From positions 1-64,000 of the forward strand of contig JAAZXB010000009.1 in the NCBI GenBank assembly GCA_014240375.1: DNA of 64,000 nucleotides. Direction: 5' to 3'. Positions 1 to 8,773 of the stretch are shown here, piece after piece. This DNA is from Planctomycetota bacterium. GTDB taxonomy: Bacteria; Planctomycetota; UBA8108; UBA1146. How positions within the stretch are numbered: the stretch's first letter is position 1; each line of letters opens with the position of its first letter. Position numbers and translations under genes: made by a program. A model generated the notes under the pieces. That model saw only the letters and a program-made list of their open reading frames with translations. It ran no database searches and was not told the origin of the DNA.

Positions 1-1228
1 CGTTGAACTCCCAGGAGTCCTCGTGAATCGTCAAGTTACAGTCGTAACAGACGGTGAAGGTGAAACCCTGGATGTAATCGTCTTCGTCAGCGTAGAAGAA
101 ACAAAGATCACCAGTCTGGCCGTGGTAGGCGTAGTTCCCGGCACCCTCGTCGAAGGCCGTTTCCATCCAGAGGATGGTGTCTTCGGCGGGGATTCCAACG
201 GGCTCACAGATGAAGTTTCCACTTTCGAGCAGAGGTGACACTGACAGACCCGCCACGACGATCACGTTGTCGAGACGAGGCTCTCCAAGGGTGTCGTTTG
301 CAAGAGCCAGGGTGCTGGACTCGGGTGGGGGAGGAGTTCCCGGGTCTCCGAGCACGTACACGTTGGCGTTGTTACAGGAGTAGGTGTAAGTCGCAAGGTG
401 TTGGCCATTGCCCATCGGAATGGTCTGCCCATCGAAGGGCGCAGTAAAGTCGATCACGACTCCCATTGTTCCACCGTCGGGGTAAATGTTGGAGAGCTGG
501 AACTCTGCGTTGGCAGCATCCGAAGCTTCTCCGGTAGTAATGCTCTCCAGGGTGAGGATCGCAGGATCATGAGTCACCGCAGTGACAAATCCTTGCACTC
601 CGCCGAGGCTATTGTCGAGCAGAACCCGGGCATCGCCGGTGGTCCCAGTTCCGTCAGCGGGAGCCGATCCACCCTCCATGATCATCGAAGCAGGGGGGGG
701 CTCAAGCAGAGTCAAGGTACCGTTATTCAGCCCTAGACCATCCGAGGCGCCGACCGAGAGGCCCCCTTGCACGATCAAATTGTCGAGCGGTGGAGAGTTC
801 AGAGTACCGTCGGTGAAAGCGATCGATACCGGAGTATCCGCAGTCACGACCACCTTTGGGGTCAGCGAGATGGTGGCGATCAAGGTGCCCGAGCCTGCCG
901 GGATCGTATCTCCCGTGAAGGGCGGTGAAGAATCCATCACCACTCCGAGGGTTGCTCCTCCGGCAAGAATCTCGGGGACAATCAGGTCAGCAGAACCGGC
1001 TGAGCCAGAGGTGCTGATGTCGGTGGCGGTGACCATCGAGTCGTCATATCCGATCGCGAGCACGAAGCCCTGGACATCGGACGTGGCATCCATGGTGATG
1101 CTGAGACTCGTGGATCCCAGACCCAGCGCACTGCCATCACTGATGGTCAAAGACTGTTGGGCAGAGACCATTGATCCGAGAGACAACATCAAGACTAATG
1201 TTGAGAATAAAATTGTAAGAGGACGCAT
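1..1228 (-). CDS. Secreted cohesin-like repeat protein (C-terminus beyond window)
   Basis: The reading frame is open from the ATG at 1226-1228 through the left edge, giving about 409 visible residues. A GGAGGG Shine-Dalgarno lies 8 nt upstream. The N-terminus is a clear Sec signal peptide with a hydrophobic core and cleavage near VSAQQ. Two similar modules of about 150 residues follow. Each opens with VQGFV, contains a GVVxD...PFxGxTIP motif, and ends with a PxLDNxIVxxGLSV motif. This layout resembles cohesin-like modules of surface proteins. A third, Cys-rich segment (several spaced Cys, many Asp/Glu) runs off the edge. The same module pattern recurs in the dockerin protein at 58563-59852, so the two are probably paralogues. 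The role is unknown; an extracellular or cell-surface location is inferred from the signal peptide. The C-terminus may carry a dockerin-like repeat, but that is outside the window. Confidence 0.8.
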   Translation of the reverse strand, partial: MRPLTILFSTLVLMLSLGSMVSAQQSLTISDGSALGLGSTSLSITMDATSDVQGFVLAIGYDDSMVTATDISTSGSAGSADLIVPEILAGGATLGVVMDSSPPFTGDTIPAGSGTLIATISLTPKVVVTADTPVSIAFTDGTLNSPPLDNLIVQGGLSVGASDGLGLNNGTLTLLEPPPASMIMEGGSAPADGTGTTGDARVLLDNSLGGVQGFVTAVTHDPAILTLESITTGEASDAANAEFQLSNIYPDGGTMGVVIDFTAPFDGQTIPMGNGQHLATYTYSCNNANVYVLGDPGTPPPPESSTLALANDTLGEPRLDNVIVVAGLSVSPLLESGNFICEPVGIPAEDTILWMETAFDEGAGNYAYHGQTGDLCFFYADEDDYIQGFTFTVCYDCNLTIHEDSWEFN

Positions 1229-1489
1229 AACACCATCCCTCCGAATGGGAGTACAAACTCCGGGGCGTCCGGCTCAATCCAGAAAAACTCTGAGGGCCGA
1301 GCCAAAGTGATTAAACGAATACATAAGAGTCTAAAATAAACAGCGAGAGCCACATGCGCCCCGGCCGTGTCAACAACATCACTCATCTCTTGATGAGCGA
1401 AACTCTCCTGAATGTTAGCGTTGTAAGTATTGCCGATCAAGAAGATGTTACGTTGACTTTCCTGACTATGCAGGCACGATTGTTAATAT

Positions 1490-3121
1490 TCATGTATTGG
1501 AGACTACGCCGCCACCGCGAGGGTCTGCGACACCCACAAGGCCACGATGTGGGGTGCGGGCGATCAACTGGAAATCGCCGATGGCACTTCTACGAGCGCA
1601 TACGTGACCTCGCGCCAGAAGAGACTGTTCGGTGGATGTCGGGACGGCGGCCTCGAGGAAGATGCGATCTGGCAGGCATTGATGGTGAATCTTCGGTGCG
1701 GTGATCGAATTCTCTGGAGAAAGTCCTAAGCGGGTCAATCCGAGCAGAACTTGAAAGACATTGGTGATGATGGTGGGGCCGCCGGGCGTGCCGAGCACCG
1801 CATCGACATTCCCTTCGTCATCGAGCAATACGGTCGGGCTCATCGACGAGAGTGGTCGTTTTCCCGGTGCGACTGCGTTGGCGGATCCCTGGATCAGGCC
1901 GAATAGGTTCGGTTCGCCAGGGTGGGCGGTGAAATCGTCCATCTCGTTGTTGAGCAGGAACCCCGCCGCGGGAACCAGCACCTTGCTGCCAAATGAGCCG
2001 TTGAGAGTGGTGGTCACAGCCACGCCATTGCCGTGGCTGTCGATGACGCTGTAGTGGGTGGTCTGTTCACTTTCCTTGACCGGTGGGGAGCCCTTGAGGA
2101 GATCAGCAGAACTGGATGCAGAGGAGCGATCGATGGTGGCAGCGAGGCGGTCCAGTCGCTTCTTGTCCTGCAACATCTCCAACGGGCAGGCCACGTGATC
2201 GGGATCGCCCAGGTATTGGTTTCGGTCGGCAAAAGAAAGTCTCATCACCTCGGCCAGAAGATGATACAGCTGCGGCGATTCTGCATCGGTGCTGCCGATA
2301 TCGAATCGTTCCAGCATCCTCGACATCTGGGCGAGACAGATTCCACCAGATGAAGGGGGAGGCATCGACACCGCAGAACCGTTGGAGATGGGGAACCGGA
2401 TCGGCTTCCTCTCCACTGGACGGTAGTCGAGGAGGTCCTTGGCGGAGATCAGTCCTCCTCCCCGTTTCATCTCGATGATGATGTGGTCGGCGACTTCCCC
2501 ATCATAAAAGCCGGCGATTCCTCGTTCGATGATGATCTCAAGAGTCCTCGCAAGATCCGGCTGGCGAAACAGTTTTCCCTCTTCGATCACTTCTCCATCG
2601 GGGAAAAAGGTGTCTGCGGTCGCCTCGAAGCGGAGCATCGATTTCTTCGAAGCGACGAGCATCCGGTGGGTTCTGGCTGGCAACAGGAAGCCGCCTTGCG
2701 CCAGCAGCCGGGCCGGCTCGATCACCTGTCGACGGGTCATGGTTCCCCACCGCTTCAGTGCGGTGAGCATGCCAGAGACCGATCCGGGTACTCCTGCGGC
2801 GAGGTGCCCCAGCAGTGAAGCGGAACGGTTCCCTGCTGCAGCGGCCTGGGTGTACATGTCGGAGGTGGCGGCCCCAGGAGCGACTTCCCTGAAGTCGAGG
2901 GAGACTTCTGAGCGTTGTTTCTTCTCGCGCCCGATCGAGCCGACCAGGAATCCACCTCCCCCGAGGTTGCCGGCAGCAGGGTAGGTCACCGCCAGGGCAA
3001 ATCCGATCGCAACCGCCGCATCGATGGCATTGCCTCCCTGTCGTAAGATATCGGTGCCCACTCCGGCTGCCAGGGGTTCTGCTGCGGCGACGATTCCGCG
3101 GCTCTTCTTCATGTAGGCCAT
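1490..3121 (-). CDS. ggt: Gamma-glutamyltransferase (GGT family)
   Basis: This 543-residue protein has the Ntn-hydrolase layout of gamma-glutamyltransferases, which cleave gamma-glutamyl bonds of glutathione and related peptides. The N-terminal NAIDAAVAIGFAL and NLGGGGF motifs are typical. The autocleavage/nucleophile motif TTHYSVID places the catalytic Thr near residue 354. A downstream LLNNEMDDF and GKRPLSSMSP correspond to substrate-pocket motifs of the small subunit. The ATG lies only 3 nt after the stop of the asparaginase-like gene, so the two are co-transcribed. No signal peptide is visible at this start and none can be added upstream because of the neighbouring stop. That is unusual, since most bacterial GGTs are exported. 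Family assignment is firm; localisation and substrate are open. Confidence 0.93.
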   Translation of the reverse strand: MAYMKKSRGIVAAAEPLAAGVGTDILRQGGNAIDAAVAIGFALAVTYPAAGNLGGGGFLVGSIGREKKQRSEVSLDFREVAPGAATSDMYTQAAAAGNRSASLLGHLAAGVPGSVSGMLTALKRWGTMTRRQVIEPARLLAQGGFLLPARTHRMLVASKKSMLRFEATADTFFPDGEVIEEGKLFRQPDLARTLEIIIERGIAGFYDGEVADHIIIEMKRGGGLISAKDLLDYRPVERKPIRFPISNGSAVSMPPPSSGGICLAQMSRMLERFDIGSTDAESPQLYHLLAEVMRLSFADRNQYLGDPDHVACPLEMLQDKKRLDRLAATIDRSSASSSADLLKGSPPVKESEQTTHYSVIDSHGNGVAVTTTLNGSFGSKVLVPAAGFLLNNEMDDFTAHPGEPNLFGLIQGSANAVAPGKRPLSSMSPTVLLDDEGNVDAVLGTPGGPTIITNVFQVLLGLTRLGLSPENSITAPKIHHQCLPDRIFLEAAVPTSTEQSLLARGHVCARRSAIGDFQLIARTPHRGLVGVADPRGGGVVSNT

Positions 3122-3124
3122 CGG

Positions 3125-4102
3125 TTAGCCTCTCCTCTTCTGCGGTTTCACCTCGATCACTTCAGTCTGGTTTCCGCGGGTGATGGCATAGTGGAATCTG
3201 GAGCCGATGGCACCCGCACCCCAGGCACCACTTTTCGAGAGTGCCACGAAAGCGGCCTGGACTGCCGGGTTCTGTCCCTGCCTCATGAGGATCCTGTCGA
3301 GTGCTTCCTCGATCGCCTCCTCTGGAGTGGCACCCTGTCGCATCCGCTCGACTACCAGGAAGGAGCCGCATACCTTCGAGATCTCCTCACCCATTCCGGT
3401 GGCTACGCATCCTCCGACCGAGTCATCGGCGTACAAGCCGTGTCCCACGATGGGAGAATCTCCCACCCTTCCGGGAAGTTTCCAGGCCATGCCACTGGTC
3501 GTGCATGCCGCAGCGATGGATCCCTGGGAGCTGAGGGCGACCTGTCCGAGGGTGTCGTGTCCCTCGGGGGCACCGAGACGGTCCGGGTGTTTTTTCAGCC
3601 ACTTCTGGTAGGCGGCTCGTGCTCCGTCGGACAGGGTTTCCTCGGCGGAGAATCCCTGCTCTTCGGCGAATGAGCGAGCGCCCTGTCCGACCAGGATCAG
3701 ATGGGGAGAGTTTTCCATCACCTTTCGGGCGACTTGCACCGGGTGGCGGTACCCGGTCAGTGCGCAAACCGCTCCTCCATCGAGAGTGCTTCCATCAAAG
3801 ACAGCGGCATCCAGTTCGACGTCGCCGTCTCTGTTGGGGAATCCGCCGTATCCCACGGTCGAGATGGCAGGATTGGCCTCGGCGGTCATCACGCCTCGCT
3901 CCACCGCATCGAGAGCAGTCCCACCCGATTGCAAGACTTGCAGGGCTTCAAGATTGGCTGCCTTGCCAAAGGGCCAGGTCGAGATGATGACGGGCAATTC
4001 GGTGGCTGTCCTGCCCGACCCTTCCTGCCCTCGGACCCCGGCAGAAGCGAGGAAGCCGACACCGGCTGCGGCTCCGCGGAGTAAGAAAGTTCGCCTTCTC
4101 AT
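3125..4102 (-). CDS. Tat-exported isoaspartyl peptidase / N4-glycosylasparaginase-type asparaginase
   Basis: An Ntn hydrolase of the asparaginase-2 family (325 residues). The chosen ATG at 4100-4102 gives an N-terminus MRRRTFLLRG followed by a hydrophobic stretch, which is a twin-arginine signal. AGGAGC lies just upstream. The frame stays open a further 87 codons upstream, but that part looks non-coding and would bury the signal. The autocatalytic motif HDTLGQVAL (Thr near residue 184) marks the alpha/beta cleavage site. GGTALDAVERGV and the later GDSPIVGHGLYAD and ATGMGEEI motifs match the family. It probably hydrolyses beta-aspartyl or N-glycosyl-asparagine bonds in the periplasm. It is followed 3 nt later by the GGT gene, making an operon of two autoprocessing amidohydrolases. 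Exact substrate cannot be read from sequence. Confidence 0.88.
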   Translation of the reverse strand: MRRRTFLLRGAAAGVGFLASAGVRGQEGSGRTATELPVIISTWPFGKAANLEALQVLQSGGTALDAVERGVMTAEANPAISTVGYGGFPNRDGDVELDAAVFDGSTLDGGAVCALTGYRHPVQVARKVMENSPHLILVGQGARSFAEEQGFSAEETLSDGARAAYQKWLKKHPDRLGAPEGHDTLGQVALSSQGSIAAACTTSGMAWKLPGRVGDSPIVGHGLYADDSVGGCVATGMGEEISKVCGSFLVVERMRQGATPEEAIEEALDRILMRQGQNPAVQAAFVALSKSGAWGAGAIGSRFHYAITRGNQTEVIEVKPQKRRG

Positions 4103-4234
4103 GCATTGCTCCTTTCGAGCCGGGTCAGCGCAAGCCAGTACAGAGGAGAGTCTGGTGGATCCCGTACTCTCCGGCAACCCTCGCACTGGCGAGTGCATGA
4201 GGCTAGGATCTCGACCCGGAAGGACACCGATCAG

Positions 4235-6274
4235 ATGCGACTCGACCTCGATGTACTGAATCCTGAGCAACGAGAGGCGGTGGAGCACCCCGGTGGCCCA
4301 CTGCTGGTGCTGGCTGGAGCGGGCACCGGGAAAACTCGGGTCATCACCTACAGGATCGCCCATTTGATGGCTCAGCAGGGTATCCAGGGAGATCGGATCC
4401 TCGGGATCACCTTCACCAACAAATCCGCTCGCGAGATGCGAAACCGACTGCAGCGGATGTACCCAGACCTCGATCCGATGCCGGTCCTATCCACTTTCCA
4501 TGGCTTTGGATTGGCTCTGATTCGTCAGGAACACCGGTCATGCGGACTCCGCTCGAGATTTCCAATCTACGACGATTCCGATGTCCGGAGCGTGATGACC
4601 GAGATTGTTCGCCACCTCGCAGGGGTGACCCAAGCAGAAGCGAAGGTCGACGACGTGAAGGGAGTGATCTCCCGCTGGAAGTCGCAGTTTCTCGCACCGG
4701 AAAGGGCGCTGGAAGCATCCGCAGATTCCTTCGAGGAGTTGTGTGCACGCGCTTTTCTACGCTATCGCGATCGAATGAAAGGCCTCAATGCGGTCGATTT
4801 CGATGACCTTATCCAGTTGCCTGTGCTTCTGCTCGAGCAAGATGAAGAGGCCAGGAAACGGTGGAGTGGTCGATATGATCACCTGTTGATCGATGAGTAC
4901 CAAGATACCAATTCCGCCCAGTTCCGACTGGCCCGAGCGCTGGTGGGTGAGCAGGAAAATCTCTGTGTGGTTGGCGACGATGACCAGTCGATCTATCGCT
5001 TTCGCGGAGCAGAGGTGGATAAGATCCTCTCCTTCAGGAAGGACTTCCCTGCGGCTCATGTGGTGACACTCGAGCGAAATTATCGTTCAGTGGGGTCGAT
5101 CCTCGAGGCGGCACACGCGGTGATTTCTCGCAATCCCAACAGACATCCAAAGAAATTGATTTCCCAGCGGGGACCGGGCTCGCCAATTCCCTTTCTCATC
5201 TGTGATGGAGAGATGGAAGAAGCATCGGAAGTGGTTCGGTCGATTCATGAGGCTCGAAGGAGTGGTCTTCCTCTGTCGAAGCAGGCGGTACTTCTCAGGT
5301 CTGCCATCCAGGCGCGACCGTTCGAGGAGAAACTGCGTTTTTACGAGATTCCCTACACCATCATCGGGGGCATGAGTTTCTTCGATCGAAGAGAGGTGCG
5401 AGATGTCGTCGCCTATCTCAGATGCGTGGTGTTCCCGACCGATGACATCGCCTTGTTACGGATTCTCAACACTCCGAGGAGGGGCTTCGGTGGAGTCGCT
5501 CGGGAACGGATCGACGAACAGGCTCGCAGCAGCGGTAGGGGTGTGCAGGAGGTGCTGAAGGACCCACAGGTGCTGGAGAAGATCTCTGCCCTTTCACGCA
5601 AGGGGGCACGGCAACTGGTCGATGCGCTCGACATTGCCAGGGCACAGTTGGCGAGCGATGGTCGTAAGGCTCTGTGCCAGTTGCTGGAGGATGTCAAGTA
5701 TGATGACCAGTTGAAGGAAATCGCCGGGACCGATCCGATGGAACTGGAATCGAGAAGAAGCGTCATCGATGGATTGCTCGATTCGATCTCGCATTACGAG
5801 AGCAAGAACGGTCCTGGAAATCTCCAGGAATGGTTGCGCAATATCACGCTGGAGCCGAGGGACGATGGAGGCGAGGAGCAGGGAGAGGTGTTGACCCTGA
5901 TGACCTTTCACGGAGCCAAGGGTCTCGAGTTTCCGCGGGTCCATCTGGTGGGAGTCGAAGAGGGCCTGATCCCTCACCGGAGAGCGCTGGCAGAAGATGG
6001 AGATGCGGGAGAGGAAGAGGAGCGTCGTTTGATGTACGTGGCGATGACCCGCGCGATGGATCACCTGATCATCTCGATGGCACGGCAGCGGCGACGCTAT
6101 GGCAAGGACCTCGAGTGTGAAGAGAGTCGCTTCTTGCTCGATATTCCACAGGAGCATCTGGTGCGGCGCGAGATTCAAGAGCAGGAGCGTCCGGTGCTGG
6201 AGGGAAGCAGTGCGAGGGAACGATTGCAGCAGATGCGAGAGCGGCTCGGTGAGGTCGACTCGGATGAATCTTGA
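4235..6274 (+). CDS. pcrA: UvrD/PcrA-type SF1A DNA helicase
   Basis: An ATP-dependent 3'-5' DNA helicase of the UvrD/Rep/PcrA family (679 residues). Family motifs occur in order: Walker A AGAGTGKTRV (about residues 27-36), GITFTNKSAREM, Walker B DEYQDTN, motif III GDDDQSIYRFRGA, motif IV LERNYRS, motif V LMTFHGAKGLEF, and motif VI ERRLMYVAMTRA. The start is taken at ATG 4235, which has GGAAGGA about 10 nt upstream. A longer frame back to 4106 overlaps the divergent asparaginase promoter region and is less likely. Known family roles are nucleotide excision repair, mismatch repair and clearing of RecA filaments. It is a little shorter than E. coli UvrD (720) because of a short C-terminal tail. 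It stands alone as a monocistron. UvrD and PcrA cannot be separated from sequence alone. Confidence 0.95.
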   Translation: MRLDLDVLNPEQREAVEHPGGPLLVLAGAGTGKTRVITYRIAHLMAQQGIQGDRILGITFTNKSAREMRNRLQRMYPDLDPMPVLSTFHGFGLALIRQEHRSCGLRSRFPIYDDSDVRSVMTEIVRHLAGVTQAEAKVDDVKGVISRWKSQFLAPERALEASADSFEELCARAFLRYRDRMKGLNAVDFDDLIQLPVLLLEQDEEARKRWSGRYDHLLIDEYQDTNSAQFRLARALVGEQENLCVVGDDDQSIYRFRGAEVDKILSFRKDFPAAHVVTLERNYRSVGSILEAAHAVISRNPNRHPKKLISQRGPGSPIPFLICDGEMEEASEVVRSIHEARRSGLPLSKQAVLLRSAIQARPFEEKLRFYEIPYTIIGGMSFFDRREVRDVVAYLRCVVFPTDDIALLRILNTPRRGFGGVARERIDEQARSSGRGVQEVLKDPQVLEKISALSRKGARQLVDALDIARAQLASDGRKALCQLLEDVKYDDQLKEIAGTDPMELESRRSVIDGLLDSISHYESKNGPGNLQEWLRNITLEPRDDGGEEQGEVLTLMTFHGAKGLEFPRVHLVGVEEGLIPHRRALAEDGDAGEEEERRLMYVAMTRAMDHLIISMARQRRRYGKDLECEESRFLLDIPQEHLVRREIQEQERPVLEGSSARERLQQMRERLGEVDSDES

Positions 6275-6304
6275 TGGAATCTTGAAGGGGCGCAGGTTCG
6301 CACT

Positions 6305-6360
6305 GAATTCGAACTATTGAATTCGAACTTCTGAACTCGAACTTCTGAACTCGAACTTCT
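6305..6360. repeat. Four tandem 14-bp repeats, intergenic
   Basis: Four head-to-tail units of 14 bp lie at 6305-6318, 6319-6332, 6333-6346 and 6347-6360. Units 3 and 4 are identical (GAACTCGAACTTCT). Units 1 and 2 differ by one or two bases. The array sits in the gap between the helicase gene and a small minus-strand membrane-protein gene. No function is evident. It resembles other 13-15 bp arrays in this window. Confidence 0.9.
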
Positions 6361-6407
6361 GAACCCGGTAGCTCGCAAGTCAGGTTTTCAGATTCAGGTC
6401 CTCAGGA

Positions 6408-6800
6408 TCAGTGATTTCGAATCCACTTCGAGGCGGCAGGACTCGGTTCTGAGTTCTCTCCGGCGGTCCCTTGCCAGCCGATCAGAAAGATTGCAGTCAG
6501 TGCAAGGATGGCGAGGACTCTTATCAGGCTCATGGGAACCAGTGGCAGGGGTTCGGGTGGGAGAAGCGTTGGAAGTGGTTCTACTGCAGGAGAGAGCGTC
6601 AAAGGGGAGAGGAGCAGCGGGGAGGAGGGCATCGCGGGCACCATCTCGGTCTCATTCTCGGGATCGAATCTGGGCGACAGGGGCAGCGGTGGATGACTGA
6701 CGATATCGAGCCACTGTGACTCTCGACTGGGAGATTTGCGGGTGGCTTCGGAGCCCTCTTCAGGGGTAGGTTGTGGGGTATTCAGGGGGTCCTGCTGCAT
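6408..6800 (-). CDS. Small proline-rich single-pass membrane protein, unknown function
   Basis: A predicted 130-residue protein. The start at ATG 6798-6800 is supported by a GGAGG Shine-Dalgarno 5 nt upstream; a longer frame to 6938 lacks such support. Residues about 1-60 are hydrophilic and rich in Pro, Ser and Glu. Residues about 60-95 are a Pro/Leu-rich stretch. A single hydrophobic helix (VLAILALTAIFLIGW) sits near residues 93-110, followed by a short polar tail. It is divergent from kdsD. I do not recognise a family. The strong ribosome-binding site and the clean membrane segment argue that it is expressed, but composition-driven open frames are common here, so confidence is moderate. 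Confidence 0.5.
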   Translation of the reverse strand: MQQDPLNTPQPTPEEGSEATRKSPSRESQWLDIVSHPPLPLSPRFDPENETEMVPAMPSSPLLLSPLTLSPAVEPLPTLLPPEPLPLVPMSLIRVLAILALTAIFLIGWQGTAGENSEPSPAASKWIRNH

Positions 6801-6964
6801 CGCTGCCTCCGGTTGAGTTTCGGTTCTTCCTCCTCCTTCATCGACTCTTCTGAGGCAAACCTTTAGCCTTTCCTTGAGAGAATCACACTTCCAGAGCATG
6901 ATGCGACGATCCAGTTTCACGATGAGAATCGCAGTCATCGCAGATCCGAGGGAGGAGTTCCGTC

Positions 6965-7975
6965 TTGTCAGACAGCCTGAAGGTCGGTCGAGAAGTCATC
7001 GAGCAGGAAGCCAAGGCGCTCCATGCCCTGGCCGAGGGACTCGGCGATTCATTCTGTGAGGCGGTCTCCCGCCTGGCCGGGGCCAGCGGCCGGGTGTTGG
7101 TTTCAGGAGTTGGAAAGAGTGGCAGCATTGCCCAGAAGGTGGCGGGCACCCTGGCCAGTACCGGAACTCCAGCACTGTTTATCCACCCCATCGAAGCGCT
7201 CCATGGCGACCTCGGAGTGGTCGGAGAAGGGGACATCTTGCTGGCGCTCTCGAAGAGTGGCCAGACCGAGGAACTGGTCCGTTTCCTCCGACATTTCCGC
7301 CGATTAGGAGCGGCCATCATCTCCATCTGTGAGAGTTCCACTTCTCCGGTTGCACAACTTTCCGATGTGGTGGTAGAGATCCCAGCTCTGGGTGAGGCGG
7401 GGCCTCTCTCGCTCGCTCCCACCACCAGTTCGGTGCTGCAACTGGCGGTCGCAGATGCGCTGGCGATGTGCTTGCTGGATGCGCGAGGTTTTACTGCGGA
7501 GCAGTTTGCGAGTTTTCATCCGGAAGGAACCCTCGGTCGCAGGTTGTTGGTACGTTGCGAGGATCTGTCTCATCAGGGGGACACTCTTCCGGTGGTGCGG
7601 GAGGATCAGTCCGTGGCAGAATTGTTGTTCGAGATGAGTGGCAAGGGACTGGGAATGTCCTGCGTGGTCGATGCTGAAGGTGTCTTTCGCGGCGTCTTCA
7701 CCGATGGAGACTTGAGACGATTGCTGACCAAGGCGCATTCCCCGATGGAGTTGACCATCTCAGAAGCGTGGTCCATCAGTCGCCGCGAGGTGGGTTCGTC
7801 GGTCGATCAGGGGACCATCGAAGCCAACGCATTGGCTGTCGATGCCCTGGCAGTGATGCGCGCCCAGGAGATTTCATGCCTGGTGATTGTCGATGAGAAA
7901 CGATGCCCCAGAGCGGTGATACGGATGGCCGATCTTCTGCGAGAGGGGATCGCCGACCCGTCTGCTGAGGCCTAA
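6965..7975 (+). CDS. kdsD: D-arabinose-5-phosphate isomerase (SIS + CBS domains)
   Basis: Interconverts ribulose-5-phosphate and arabinose-5-phosphate, the first step towards Kdo of lipopolysaccharide. The protein (336 residues) has an N-terminal SIS domain with SGVGKSGSIAQKVAGT, the conserved EALHGDLG motif and LSKSGQTEEL, then a FHPEGTLGRRLL hinge and two CBS domains (about residues 205-330). This order matches KdsD/KpsF. The start is a TTG at 6965 with a GGAGGAG ribosome-binding site upstream. No in-frame ATG lies near it that would keep the N-terminal helix. Its last codons overlap the convergent Rrf2-type gene by 4 nt. Its presence suggests an LPS-bearing outer membrane. No other Kdo genes are in the window. 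Confidence 0.93.
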   Translation: MSDSLKVGREVIEQEAKALHALAEGLGDSFCEAVSRLAGASGRVLVSGVGKSGSIAQKVAGTLASTGTPALFIHPIEALHGDLGVVGEGDILLALSKSGQTEELVRFLRHFRRLGAAIISICESSTSPVAQLSDVVVEIPALGEAGPLSLAPTTSSVLQLAVADALAMCLLDARGFTAEQFASFHPEGTLGRRLLVRCEDLSHQGDTLPVVREDQSVAELLFEMSGKGLGMSCVVDAEGVFRGVFTDGDLRRLLTKAHSPMELTISEAWSISRREVGSSVDQGTIEANALAVDALAVMRAQEISCLVIVDEKRCPRAVIRMADLLREGIADPSAEA

Positions 7976-8481
7976 CGCCGCGGCAGATACCGTCGACCCA
8001 CGGCGTTGCGGGCACCCTGTTCCGGTGTCTCGAGCGCTTCATTTTGAAGGAGAATGGGTTGCTCCTTCGATTCATCCCATCCAAGGGTCAGGTCCAGCAC
8101 AGTGGTTCGATCGAGCAACTGATCCGATAGCTCACAGATCTTGATCCACTGGTCATGGAGGGCGCAGGGATGGTCGGATACGCACTCCGATTGACCGAGA
8201 ATACAGTAGTTCTTGCGGGTGCCTCCTTCGATCTCTTCCACCACGGTTCTGAGAGAGATGTCCTGCGGTGGGGTGGTGAAGACGAAGCCGCCTCCCGGTC
8301 CCCTGAGACTCTTCAGGAGGCCTGTCTTGACCAACGGCTGGACCATCTTTCGGGTGAAGTGTTCGGGCAGTTGCGCCTCTTCACAGAGGGATTGAATGGT
8401 CCTGGGCTGGCCAGGATTTTTGGCCATCAGCCGCAGGCACCGCAGCGCATACTCGACACCTCGGGAGTAGAGATGAGTCAT
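7972..8481 (-). CDS. Rrf2/IscR-family transcriptional regulator with putative Fe-S ligands
   Basis: A 169-residue protein with the Rrf2 winged helix: SRGVEYALRCLRLMA, a recognition helix near QLPEHFTRKMVQPLVKTG, and the wing GLLKSLRGPGGGF. Three cysteines (about residues 93, 100 and 106, spacing C-x6-C-x5-C) occupy the loop that binds an iron-sulfur cluster in IscR, NsrR and RsrR, so redox or NO sensing is plausible. The C-terminus is longer than in IscR. The start is ATG 8479-8481, preceded by AAGGA; a GTG seven codons upstream is an alternative. It lies about 290 nt downstream of the P5C dehydrogenase gene on the same strand. Its targets cannot be read from this window. Confidence 0.85.
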   Translation of the reverse strand: MTHLYSRGVEYALRCLRLMAKNPGQPRTIQSLCEEAQLPEHFTRKMVQPLVKTGLLKSLRGPGGGFVFTTPPQDISLRTVVEEIEGGTRKNYCILGQSECVSDHPCALHDQWIKICELSDQLLDRTTVLDLTLGWDESKEQPILLQNEALETPEQGARNAVGRRYLPRR

Positions 8482-8715
8482 GGTGTGAATCCTTGACCAC
8501 ACGAGTCTTCGTGGGGGAGAGTGTGAATCATGTCAGCGGATGTTGTAGTGAAGGAATCGTAGATCTCCACGGCTGGATCCGAGGGGATTCCTGCAAGATA
8601 CGAATCTCGGGTGTAGTGGGTGCCGTCCTGCAATTTGAAATACTCCCCGAAGGTGATCTTCCGAAATGTCGGCGAAGTTCGATTCTTTGGGCAATGAACC
8701 CTTCGCCGCATCGAT

Positions 8716-8740
8716 GAACCCCACGAAATAGATGGGGTTT
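8716..8740 (-). terminator. Hairpin downstream of pruA
   Basis: AACCCCA pairs with TGGGGTT (7 bp, 9-nt loop) about 35 nt past the pruA stop, on the pruA strand. No clear T-run follows. It may be a weak terminator or an mRNA 3'-end stabiliser. The remaining gap of about 290 nt (8482-8773) has no convincing gene and probably holds the promoter of the Rrf2-type gene. Confidence 0.4.
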
Positions 8741-8773
8741 CAGAAGTTCTGAGATCTCTTTCAGATGCACTTC

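Noticed and set aside
1354-1704. 116-codon plus-strand frame between the cohesin-like gene and ggt
   Set aside because: It overlaps the 3' end of ggt on the other strand, has no ribosome-binding site and no recognisable domain.
8478-8711. 77-codon minus-strand frame upstream of the Rrf2-type gene
   Set aside because: No ribosome-binding site, no domain, and it overlaps the likely promoter and start of the regulator.
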